A DNA stretch of 64,000 bases from Ovis canadensis (lineage: Eukaryota > Chordata > Mammalia > Artiodactyla > Bovidae): positions 226,262,001 through 226,326,000 of the forward strand of contig NC_091247.1 in the NCBI RefSeq assembly GCF_042477335.2, given 5' to 3'. A program made the position numbers and the translations under genes. Under the pieces are notes generated by a model. That model had not been told where the DNA came from, searched no databases, and was given only the letters and a program-made list of their open reading frames with translations. Shown here piece by piece: positions 20,865 to 32,600 of the stretch (positions are counted from its first letter, which is position 1; every line of letters begins with the position of its first letter).

Positions 20865-23800
20865 AGGAGGGCTTTTCAAGAGGGCAAAACAGTCCAGCCA
20901 AGTTGAGGAAGAGCTTGCAGGGGGCATAGGAGTGAGCTGTGTGGCCGGGCCAGAGAGGGCCCAGGCAGTGAGTCACAGATGACGTGCTGGTGAAGTCCGA
21001 GGCTGTTGAGACGCCCAGAGTAGGCTGAATTCAGTGGCCAGTCGGGACGCTCCGGACGTCAGCACTTCTTTTCTGAGCTGACTTCTTGGCACCAAGGAGA
21101 GTGAGACATGGTTTGATTCTCAAGAAGCAGATAGTCCCTGAGTTCGGGGTCTGTTAGGAGGGGCACGGCAGTGGTCCCCACCCTTGGGAGGAGGTGCAGC
21201 GAGAGATGCCAGGGGTTTCTCGGAGTAGACCGCACCCGAGCTGAGCCTCAAGCTTAAGTCAGTGTCGTCTGGGTGGAGTCCAGGCAAAGGGGACAGGCTG
21301 AGTTGGGCACAGAGGACCAAACAGCCAGGGGTTCTTGGGCAGAATGAGATGGGTGCCAAGGTACCAGCTGCATTTGAGTAAAAAAAAAAAGTTTTTTCTG
21401 GAAATCACATGTACTGTGGACTCTAAAGGGGAGAAATAAGAGACGAGAAAAATAGGGTTGGGGGAGATTTTTAACCAGATCACTTTTTTTTTTTTGAGGA
21501 TGCAAAAGACTGGAGAAGAGAGTCTTATTGGCTTTGGGAGTTTTTCCTTCTGCAGAGATGGCCTTGCTCGCGATATTTTAAGACTTCTGTTCCCAGCTGG
21601 TGCCCGACACCACGGATACATGTAAAGATGACAACTCTCAAGAGGGGAAAATGCATTTTCTGGTTGATTTTTTTTTTCATATTTTAAACACATTTAGCAT
21701 TCCCTGGTTTTTAAAGAAGGCTTTTAATAGAGCACAGATTCCTTTCGTCAATGGTGAGGGGGACAGATTTAAAGACTGCAGCCCAGACATCCAGTGCCAA
21801 CTCGCTTACAGGGATCCAAGTGTGAGAATCAGACTGTCATTTGATGTGTAGATTTGGCAAAGACTCAGCACGCCTCAGAGAAGGCGGTGTTGGGCCCAAG
21901 CTGTGTGCCGGGCGCTCACATAACCAATCCTCTCTGCCCTCGCCAGCAAAGTCCACCCCCGGCTAAAAACGTCACGCTCTCCCCTATGGATCAGCTCCTC
22001 TGGGGTTGGATGGATAGGCAGTTTGACCACTTAAGAATCACAGCATGCTTGGACAGGGTAGGATGTCAAAACACTTGAGATGAGACCTCCTCGTTATGAG
22101 ATGAAAAGGGGCCGTCCCCTCGGTCCCACCACCAGTGGGGGCAGAGTGGGTTAGAACCGAATGCCTGACTCATTGCAGTGCGTTGTATTTCTTCCCACCT
22201 GCATGCCCCTCTCTGGTGCCTGCCCTGCTCACATCCCGCCTGTTTACAGACCAGCTCTCGCCCTGTCTCTTCCATTCAGCCGTCTCCCTGCTGTCACTCA
22301 AGTCGCCTCTCCTTGCTCGGCATCTTCGGAGGGCTGGCTCTCTGCACCGCTCCTTCTGTTCCTGACTGGGGAGGAGGCAGGGCACCAGCCTAGGTCTTTC
22401 TTGGGAAGTTATGGGCCCCCCAAGGCCAGGACCAGGAGCAGTGCATAGAAGGGGCAGGGCAGACGGTGTTCAGAAAAAATGAAACCCACTCCAACAGTGC
22501 AAGATGCCTCTCAGAAAATATTAGGTGCTAATTATATGCCATATTCTGACCTAGGAAAATACAGCCCCGTCCTGCTTTCAGGGTGTCACTGCACGGGAAG
22601 ACCAGTGCAGAGCAGTAGGCGGGGGTGGGATGAGAGGAAGGCAGGGAACACCTGGGAGTAGAGGGGCGACATTCACCAGGTCAGGCAGGGCTGGGCATCT
22701 CAGGGAGGCCAGAGAGGAGGCAGGCTGAGAGGTGGGGGTCTGCTTCAGTGGCCGGAGAGGACCCCCAGCAATGGAATGACCGTCCCAGAAGGTGGTGAGC
22801 CTGTCGGGACTGGACATCCAGGGATGTCAGAGGGCATTCCTCACTGCGGGAGGCTGGACCACCTGGCCAACGTGCCACCCCAGTCTGAAAGTGCTTGTTC
22901 AGCAGGGAGAGGGGGAAGGTGATGCTTTGTGGGCAGGGCTGGGACCAGGCTCTACGGGAGGACAGGATCCACAGGGCGGAGTCCTCCGGGACACCCAAGG
23001 ACCCTCTCCACCACTGCAAACAGCAGCCACCCTGCTCAGAAAGGCGATAAAGCTGTGTCACACGTGGGGGCTCCCAGGACAAGGACTGCACACCCGCCTG
23101 CATCCACAGGCCTGGGGGGCCTCCCCGTGGACTGAGGACAGCGGCTGTCACCTGTGACTTGGCCACTAGGGGGTGCTCATCAGCAAGGCCAGGCACAGAT
23201 CTGCGATTCTGTGAATTACATGAGTGTTTTCAAAGCCACTTTTAAATCTTGTGACCATCCCATGAGTTAGCGTGATGGAGAGATTGGAGAATTTACGTGG
23301 CTTACCTGCTCAGGTGAGAGGGCCTTCTTGGGTATTTCAGATGAAGGGAATAGGTGCGTGGTGGGGGGTGGGGGGGGATGGTTGCTGAGTCCTGGATGGC
23401 CGTGTCAGAGCCTGGAGGCCATGGGGACAGGTCCAGCTGGCGGGGGGCTGTGGCTGAATCCAGCTGCTTGGGCGTTACAGCCTATGCAGGTCCCCCACGT
23501 GCCTTTTGGAATCTTTTTAGTCTGCGAAGTCAAAAGGCCAGGCAAGCCGGGACTTCCCTGGAGACGGGGACGTGCAAGAACCCCATGGTGGGATCCGTAA
23601 GGTCAGCCCACTGCCCAGGCCTCTCTGGCCCTGTCCATCTGTCCCTCACCTTGGCCCCTCAAACCCCACCCACCCCCAGGGGCTGCTACCCCCCGGGTCA
23701 CTCTGCTCTCCAACCTGGCTTCACTCGTAGGATCCACAGCACCTTTGGCCTCAAGTCATTTTGCCCTTGACTTTGCCCCAAGTGTGAGAGGTAGCAACTG

Positions 23801-25105
23801 CTCCCAGCACACGACACCCTAGAGCACTCAGAGCCAGGGGCTGGGGCAGAAGGTACCTTGGGGATGTTCTAACACAGCCAACCACCTCCTCCTTCTGTGG
23901 ATCTGGTGAACCAGGAGGCCGGTACCGGTCCCTCACCCCTTCTACCTGCAGAGGGGTCGAGGGTAGGGGGGCACCTCCAGGCAGCATTCCTTCAGTTAAG
24001 CCTTTTTGGGGCTTTCATTTCTTCTTACAAAATCCAACTCTCATGACCCCTGAGGCCTTCTGGGAGCTGGGCTCCTGACCGCACTGGCTGCCAGCCTCTG
24101 AGCGCTGCCCAGCACACACCCCCATCCCCAGGCGGCCCTCAGCCCGGGGTCCCTCACCTGCCCCTGGTCACTCAGGGGGCCTCTTCTTGTTGGCCTCCCT
24201 GGTCCTTCAGGAGCACCCGGGTCCCCAGCAGCCCATTTGGGCCTGAACACACCCCAGGTTTTATGACATCACTTCCCTGCCAGAGCGGGCACGCGACACA
24301 GGCTGGGGACCCTAGTGCCGCCAGCAGCGCCCACGGCCATCCGAAGTGTGTCCTGAGTGGATCCAGGGACTGTGGTGAAACATCCACCGGGCAGGGCTGG
24401 AGGGGACGCTCATTGAGCTCCGTGAACATGCAGCCTCACCCTGCCTCTCTATTCAGCGGCTCCACCTTTATTATAATCTGCCTGATTTTAGGTGATCTGG
24501 AGGTGATTTAGGAGCGGACCCCCGCCCCCCCGGAACATAGCAGACTGGATGTGGGCCCAAGGGGGGTCTAGGTCATCCCAGACACCAAAATAAATTCTGG
24601 GACTTCACCAGAGACCCAAAGGAGCTAGTTCATTTGAAGATCAGCGTGACTTTTCAGAGTCCAGGCATTTTATCCAATAAAAGAACATCCTTGACTTCCC
24701 TCCCACAAGGCATCAGTTAGATGGGCTCTGGAATTCACAGAGGCAAAGGAAAGTCAGCAGCTCAGACTCTACACCACCATCTGCCTTGCTGAAAGGGACC
24801 TTCCCAGACTGAGCCCGAAAGCCCTGGACCCCACGTGCGGCCAAACCTCTTCCCACTTCTCTCCTCCCGCACCCTCCCTCTCACTTCAGCTGCAAAGAGA
24901 TTCCAAAAGGTGGCGGGACCCACAGCAAGGGACACTCAGCCCTTGGAATATTGAGTCCCGGTGACCCAGCCCACCCAACCCAGGCCAAGACCTTCACCCC
25001 AGGGGCGGGGGTCAGTGGGCTCGCTCTTACCGCCCTGATATCCAGAGGGGACCATGGCAGGGTGGGGGGCCCCCCAACTGCCCCCACCCCCGTCAGCACA
25101 GGCTG
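20865..25105. other. Intergenic DNA downstream of SULT4A1
   Basis: Mostly single-copy, GC-rich sequence. Several frames of 70-170 codons occur, all overlapping one another in other frames, with no recognisable domain, so I do not call genes. A possible CTCF motif is at 23163-23176, and G-runs occur at about 23360-23385. Confidence 0.5.
23163..23176 (+). promoter_or_regulatory. Possible CTCF core motif
   Basis: CCACTAGGGGGTGC differs from the CTCF core CCASYAGRKGGCRS at one position. Binding is not shown. Confidence 0.35.
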
Positions 25106-25127
25106 GACACGAGGCATGGGATATGTC

Positions 25128-25133
25128 TTTATT
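25128..25133 (-). terminator. Distal SULT4A1 polyadenylation signal
   Basis: The plus strand reads TTTATT, so the minus strand carries AATAAA, followed by a GT-containing region (CTCGTGTCCAGCCTGTGCTG) suitable as a downstream element. Confidence 0.65.
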
Positions 25134-26158
25134 AAAGATGCAAGCAAGCACAGAGAAGTCTCACACGTGGTGCTCAGTAACATCCATACAGTACTAAAAA
25201 TAGAAAAATAGAAAACAAATTTCACAGAAAGCAGCCACCCTCGCAGATACACAGAAAAGAGGTGCTGCCAAGCCCACTGCACAATGCCGAGGACCACCTG
25301 CCCCATCCAGGCTGCCCTCCTCGACAAAACGACTGAAGCGCTCGCGTCCGCTCTCAGCACAGACCCTCCCACGGAGGAGGCGACTCCTCTGGCCCCACCA
25401 CCCCCGGCACTTTCCAGCCACGGACAGCCAGGACAGCCCGGTGCACAGGGGCGGCGACACGCGTGCAGGTCGATCAGCCCTGCAGCTCGCCCACCGCCTC
25501 TTGTCACTCCTCCAGCCTGCCGTGGGCCAGCAAACGAAGCAGGAGGCGGGGCAGGGCGGACCCCCGCCTCCAGGCCCTGGAGCAGCACCAAGGCGACACC
25601 GCCGGGCCATCCGGGCCAAGACGGGGCGCCACACGCACTCGGTGGGTCTCTGGGGCTGAGAGCCGAAGGCCCAGACGCAACAATGAACAGTAGGTATAGA
25701 CCCAGGAGTTCTAGAAAGTACTATCAAGCCATCTGTTTGCCAACATAAGCAGGTTTCTGCTTCAGGGAATCAAAGACCGTGGAACGAAAAGTCAGGTTCT
25801 GAGCAGGTTCTGTCTCTGCTGGGGTGGGGGGTGGGGGTAGGGGGCCGTTCTTGGGTCACCGCATGACATGCCCACCCCTCCGGGTCCTCTGCGTCGGCCT
25901 CGGGGCCGCTGGTCCGAGGGCAGCCTCTGAAAACACCCCCCGCCCTGCGAACAGCTCCTGCTGCAACTCAGGGCGGCTGCTGAGAACTGAGAGCCACCGG
26001 GGAAACTAGGGCCCCCAACCCCAGCCTCACCCCGGTCCTCACCAGGGGAGGACCGAATGGCTGTGCCGTGTGAATGACAAAAAAAAATAAAATAGAGTCA
26101 ACCCTGAGCGCTTCCTACCACCTGGGTGTGGCTCTCCCGAGCCCCTTGGAAATGAACT

Positions 26159-26183
26159 TTTATTTGGTTTACTGACATTTATT
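26159..26183 (-). terminator. Paired proximal polyadenylation signals
   Basis: Two AATAAA hexamers 19 bases apart lie about 330-350 bases past the stop codon and could give a shorter SULT4A1 mRNA. Confidence 0.45.
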
Positions 26184-26510
26184 CAGGTTTCCAGTGAAAA
26201 GCTCTATAAAATACAATACGTAGTGTGGGTCGTAATAAAGGCAGACACTCTAGTTGCATATGTTAACAGACGGGACACGTGGTCCAGCAGAATCGCCATC
26301 TTTGTGGGCAGACGTTTTAGACTTCAAAGGCGAGACAGCTGCTCTGGATCAGAACTCAAACCCGCTTTCTCCAGCTTCTCCGGCCATGTCCCCTCCCTCC
26401 CCCGGGGTCTCACTTCCAGAGTCTGTCCAGCAAGGAACAAATGAGTGCAAACGGGACTCTGAGCTATAGTATCTGGGTACTGTGAGCATGCAAGTGTGCG
26501 GTTGCTGATA

Positions 26511-26623
26511 TTATAAATAAAAGTCGAACGTGAGGTCGCACTTCCCCATCTTCTGCTTGTACACCAGGTCGAACTTCTCGTTCATGGAAACAGTGAAGAT
26601 GTCCTTCCACAGCCCGACCCTTC
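26511..26623 (-). CDS. SULT4A1: SULT4A1 exon 7 (residues 248-284, stop)
   Basis: 113 bp of coding sequence after acceptor GTTGCAG|GAAGGG. It encodes [18 protein letters not shown], the dimer motif, then [11 protein letters not shown] and the stop TAA. Confidence 0.98.
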
Positions 26624-29600
26624 CTGCAACACAGACAGGGGCAGGCGTGCTGAGTTCACTGGCGGTCAGCCTAGCTGCCAAACCACAGGGAGCTGGGGAG
26701 AGGGACCTGGAAGGTTCCAGACCTATCCCCGGACCCCTCTGAACCTGTCCCATGGGGACCACGACGGCCGTGTGAACCACAGGCTAGCTGAGCCCGCTTC
26801 CCTGAGTCTGGCCGTCCTGGTATGCTTTCACCCAGGACCAGAAATGTGCAGAGCTGAGGCCCTGGGGAGGCGCTGCCCATCCACCACTGGCCCCCAGCAC
26901 CAGGCAGAGCAGGCGTGTGAGTCCCAACACCCCCGAGGACGGGCAGTGTCCGTGGCCCGGGTCTGCGGTTCAGGCACCACGTGGGATCTGTGTGCTCTGT
27001 GACACCACTACTCACGCAGCTCAACAGCTCCACCAAGGCGGCTGTTGGTTCTGGAGAATTTTTAAAGGGAAACCGAAAATCATCCCCACAAAGGCAGAAT
27101 GTTTCATGGTGGGCAGGGAGCTGCCAGGGCCAGGTTAAGGGTGGGGATTTTGAGAAGCCTGCCCGTGTGACATCAGGGGAGAATTGACAGGGAATAAAAC
27201 CATCAGAGCTCCCAACTCGACACCAAAATCAGTCCCGCCCAGGCCCTCGTGGCTGCTCTATCACAGTGACAGTCCACTGAGGCTTGATCAGACCCCCTGT
27301 GCCCACCCCTTGCAGGAGATGAGGGGCCTGGAGCCGACAAACTGATGGGCCGGCACGGGCCTTCCCCTTCTTTGTGAAGGGAGAGAGATCAAAATGACGA
27401 AAACTGCTGAACCCACTTTCCTTAACTACAAGATCTTCGGTTCTGGTCACTATGAATGGTGACTGTGAGGAAGTCAGGAGCAGGTTCCTGCCCTCCCGTC
27501 TGCAGTGAGTGCGTCACCCAGAGCACTGTGGCCAAGCTTTTTACACACCGGCCTCAGGGCACTGAGATGCTCACCTAGAATTCTGTTCACCGTCGGCATC
27601 TCTGACAGCAGAGCTCTGACTGTCCCAGCAAGCATCTCTCATTAAGCTGCGCTATTAACAGTCGCCCCTGTCCTGGCAGGACCTAATGTATGAAACTGCA
27701 ACCCTGCAAACACTGAGCTAACAGATCCAAAGTGATACGGATTTTCTCTTCGGTGATGAAAAATTATATGCTGGTGATGGAGAGGAAAAGAAACAAGAGA
27801 CTGTTCTTGCTACCCTCTAAGGACACCTCAGGGTCAGAATTACAAGCTCTAGACCCACCACACCATATGTTTTTTTTCTCGGCTGAGGCAGCCGAGAGCT
27901 CGTCAGAGGAGTCACCCACCTGGTTTAGGATTTGGACTCAAGACAGTGCAATTTATGCTGTGACATGAATCAAATCTAAGCAATGCAGCTGGCTACTCAA
28001 GCCCCTGCATTCTCACCAACGCAAGGAGGTCTTCCGAGCAAAGAGGCAATGTGCTAAAAGAAAACAAAACCGAAGAACTGAAATAAAGCAAAACCAAGGT
28101 AAACGATGATAAAAGCAAACACAGCGGAAGAAGCATCTGTGCATGCAGTATGCTCTTGACACTTCTTAACCACACGAGTGAGCCAGAAGGGGGGCTTCTG
28201 GAGAAGGTCACACCCAAGGGTAACAAAACACAGCAAACGCAAAACTAAAAAAGAGCAAATAAATCTTAAATTATAAACATTCGTGAAGATGCAGCCAGGA
28301 AATAAAAGGCAGGGTGACGTGGCTCGTTTACTAACGTCTTCGCGGAGAGTGGCCCGCCTGCCTTGACAGGAAGGCGCCCAACCGCCTGACCTTCAGGACA
28401 GCCTGGGAGCCACATGGGTCGGCAACCCAACCAGCGCTCCGCACAGGGAGGACAAAGGGCCAGAGCAGCCCAGCAGGCCGCGGAGGAGCTCCTCTCTCCC
28501 CTCTGGGCAGCTGCTCGTGGAGCCCGGTGCCATTCCCAAGCCCTCCCCTCCGACCCGGGAGCTAGGAACCAGCCTCGGCCATGATTTGAAGTACCGCGGA
28601 TGTGAATGCCTGGGCCGTCTACCATGAAGCAGCTGCAAAGAGCACGAGTCCTCAGGGCACAGAGAGCAGCCCCCGTGGACCTCGGGAGGACTCTTGTGGG
28701 AGCCCTCGGGGCACAGAGAGCAGCCCCCGTGGACCTCGGGAGGACTCTTGTGGGAACACCTGCCCGCACCGCAGACGGCTCCACCCCCAGCACCCCGCTC
28801 TCGGGCCGGGAGGGCGTGCTGGCCTCTGTGACAGCTGCCCGGCCAGCCCTGGAGAGGTCTGCACTTCCTGCTTGCTGTCACTCTCTCACATGCGTACACA
28901 CACACACACACACCCCGTGTGCGCACACACACCCCTCACATATACACATAGCACATACACCACAGACACACACACACACCCCTTCCCTGGGATGCGCTGC
29001 ACCTCACCTGTGTGGCTGCCTCCCCTGGGGAACAGAGGGAGACGCCCTTGCTCACACAGACCCCTAGAGCCCGCTGGAGCTCGAGGAAGCTATGTGCACG
29101 CTCTGTGCTCCTCAACTCCACAGCCCCAAACCCACTGCCAGGCTGGGGGACGTCTGAGGAGGTGTCTGCCTGAAAACCTCTTGCCCAAAGAGCCTGAGAC
29201 ACTCCCCCGCCAGCAGCCGCCCCACCGTGAACTCTGCACCCTGTGCAGGGTCACAGGCTGACTGCAGCAGGGGCTTCCAGGATCCTCAGTGGCCCTTTCT
29301 TGGGTTGCCTTCTTCCGCTCCCCCTGGGGAACGGAAGGCTCTGGAGATATGAGGCTGAACCCTGACTCGGGGCCGGGGAGGGGGAGGATGGGGCCTGGAA
29401 AGCGTGAGGACGCCGGCAGGGAGGGGGCGGGGGCCCTAGGGGCCGGGCAGCACGTACCCCGGCCCACGGGCAGGGCCTCGGCGTTGCAGCACTGGTCCAC
29501 CAGCTGGTGGCAGTGCTCGACCAGCGACTCCAGCTGCGCCTTGTCGCAGGACACCCCCAGGAACCTGGCCAGCTGCTCCACCATGGCCACCAGGTCCTGG

Positions 29601-32600
29601 AAGACAAGGGGGGGGGCGCGCGAGCCCGTCAGAGGCGGCGCCTTTGCGGAACACCACTCGGGGGACCTTTCAAGCACGGCCTGACTCAACTCCTCGAGAC
29701 AAACCGGACACCACAATCTTCAGGAAATAAGGATCCGGGTTAGGAGACCGCCCGAGGCCGCTTAGCTCCCGCCCCGGACCTCTGGGAATCTGGAAGCAGA
29801 CCCTGATGTAGCGGCGGCCATGTCCAAAAGTAGCAAGCAGTAAAGGAAGGCGCTTGGGCACTGTGCCAGGGGCAGGACCAGCTCGCTCTCCCCTTCCTTC
29901 CACGCCATCAGCTGGAACCCAAACGGCACTCGGGAGAGCCTTGAGGAGGCCCCGGGGGACCCTGGGGCCCCAGGGCCTGCCCACCTCGCGGGGCAGGGAA
30001 CCTGGCTCACTGTGAAGATTCGGTAACGCTCGTTACGCTGACGCGAAGCCGTCTGTGGGCCCCGGCACCCCGGCACTGCCGACGGCACAGCTACCGCTGC
30101 CTCACCGTCTCCGAGGGGCCCTGCCCACCTGCTCACCACACAGCCCCGCCCCTCCATGCCCATGTCCTGCCCCAGGAAACACTGAAGCCTCTAGCGGCCT
30201 CCGCCCCAGCCTCGCCATGTCCAGCGTCCTGCCCATAGCCAGGGCTGTCTGTTGGCAGACCAAACACTGGCCGGCGGTGGCTGGGCCACGTGAGAAGAAT
30301 GTTAGAGGCTGTCTCCTCTCCCGCAGGCCTGCAAGGCAGACACAGCCTCCGGGCGAGTCTGGAGAAGCGGGCCACAGGGCTGTGTTTCAGCTCTGAAGTT
30401 TTCTGTAAACTGCACACCCTGCTCTCTCGGGATGAAATACTAAGTGACTCAAAAGTGAGGCGCTGGGAGGAACCTGCCAGCTGGCACTGGGCCCTACAGT
30501 TGCGTCTGCAGCTGGACAGGCGGGCTCCTCATCCCACCCTGCCTTGGAGCCCCAAGCACCCCCCCCCCCGCCATCCCAGCACAGAGGTAGAGGAAAAAAA
30601 AGATGAAAAGACAACTAGTGTCCGCCCAGACACGGGAACGCCCACAGAACTCTGCTCACAGTTACCCAGAATGGGAACAGCCCAAATGCCCGTAGCCCTG
30701 AGTGGATGGACAGACATGCGACGGCGGACACGCTGCCCAGAACGTGCCCCAGGGAGCAGAGGCCAGACACCAGCACACACCCGCCGGGTGGTCAGCAGCC
30801 TGCAAACCAGCTCCCCACCCCCCACAGACAGACAGACAGCCTGGACGAGAAACGCAGACTCGGCCACCCCAAGCTGGTCCCCTCACCTTGGACAGGGTGC
30901 TGGGTGGTGCTCCACCACCGTCGAAGCATAAAAATAAATAGACCTTTCGGAAGCACTGCAGGCCACCCCTAACTTGGGAGCGGCGCACGGCCCAGGCCAC
31001 TGGGGGCCTGCATGGGCTGGAGGCGAAGCTCTGTCAAGGGCTCTGGGCCCACCTGGAACCCTGGGGTCCCAGACACACCCCTGATGACCAGGCACTGCAG
31101 GCCCCACCCTCCCTGAGGGCTCCACTGTGGGACTGACCGGAGCCTGGAGCATCATCCCTGCCCCTTGGCACCTAACCACCAGGGCACACCCCCCCTCAAG
31201 ACAAACCCCCTAGGGACCTGCCCCTCAGGACACGCCCCAGAGGCACCCACCCCTCAGAACATGCCCCCCAGGTACCCACCCCCTCAGGACACGCCCCTGA
31301 GACACCCACCCCTCAGGACACGCCCCCGAGGCACCCACCCCCTCAGGACATGCCCCCCAGGTACCCACCCCTCAGGACACACCCCCTCAGGTCACACCCC
31401 TGAGGCACCCACCACCAGGTACCCACCCATTCAGGACATACTCCCAAGGCACCCACCCCTCAGGACACGCCCCTGAGACACCCACCCCTCAGGACACGCC
31501 CCTGAGGTGCCCACCCCTCAGGACACGCCCCCCAGGTGCCCACCCCTCAGGACACGCCCCCCAGGTACCCACCCCCTCAGGACACGCCCCTGAGGCACCC
31601 ACGCCCTCAGGACACGCCCCCGCAGGCGCCCCCCCAGGCACTCACCCGGTGCATGTCTTCGTACTTGAGGAAAAGCACGTTCGAGTCCATGTGGTGCTCC
31701 CAGAACTCCTGCACGTGCTCGAACCAGGAGCCATAGCCCACTGTGGACACAAGGGGACAGGAGAGGTCGCCGGAGGGACGGGCGCGTGGATGGCGGCTCA
31801 GTCCTCTGCCCAGCAGCTGCGACGCAGCTCCAGCTCCTCCGGCAGCCACACACCCCCTGGCCGCCTGCCCCACCACTCCCGTCCACTGGCCTCCGCCCCA
31901 CCTCCCAGACACCCAAGGCCCGACCCTGAGCAGGGAGGCCGCCGTCCCCTGGGTGCGCAGACGCCGGCTCCAGGAGCTTCTTGGACACGTGGTGACCGCA
32001 AGAGAGGGCCACCCAGAGGAGCTGGCCCAGGGCCAGTTGGTCTGCAGTCGGGAAGACAAGAGCTCGGGGTGGGGTGGGGTGGGGTGGGGCGCGGCACTCT
32101 AGACAGAGCAGACGTGGGGCCCGCCAGGCCCGCACACCGCAAACCCAGGCAGGACCGGGAGGCGCTGCACGAAGAGGGGCAGTGGGCCGTCCCAACACGT
32201 GAGCTCACACCAGCACAGCCAGCGTGTCCCACGACTCTCTGGGCTGTGGCCTGGGGCTGGGGTCCCATGGCCACAGGGGGACCCATGTACCAGTCAGTGT
32301 GGCCAGGCCGCTTCACAGCGTTCTTCGTAAAACCTACGGGTTCTCACCACTGGTTTACACTGACGCCCCTCACTGTGAAGGCAGCTTCCAAGGGGGCTTC
32401 CGGGTGGACCAGAGGGAGGTCTCGGCCAGGGAACGTGGGGGACCCTGGGCCGGTGGGGCCTTGGAAAGCAGGTCTGGCTGGATAGCAGGGGCCAGTCAAG
32501 AGTGGTGGCCACACTGCCGGGGCCCTCACTTAGCTGAGCACGCATCCACCTCCCGAACCCCAGGACACGACACACAGCCCAAGGCCAGAGGAGCTCCCAG

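Larger units (their letters stand above)
25110..26510 (-). other. SULT4A1: SULT4A1 3' UTR (end estimated)
   Basis: On the minus strand about 1.4 kb separates the TAA stop at 26511-26513 from an AATAAA signal at 25128-25133. A 3' end about 15-20 bases past that signal, near 25110, is inferred. Two further AATAAA signals, at 26159-26164 and 26178-26183, would give a short UTR of about 350 bases. No SINE interrupts the UTR. Confidence 0.7.
26624..29457 (-). other. SULT4A1 intron 6
   Basis: 2.8 kb, GT-AG. It contains a 54-bp tandem duplication and CA-rich DNA, listed separately. No SINE was seen, which is unusual for this window. Confidence 0.9.

Noticed and set aside
24881-25591. A 236-codon minus-strand frame over the SULT4A1 3' UTR end
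   Set aside because: It crosses the inferred polyadenylation site and shows no domain; explained by composition.
31165-31736. Repetitive proline/threonine-rich open frame
   Set aside because: It is only the translation of the minisatellite.
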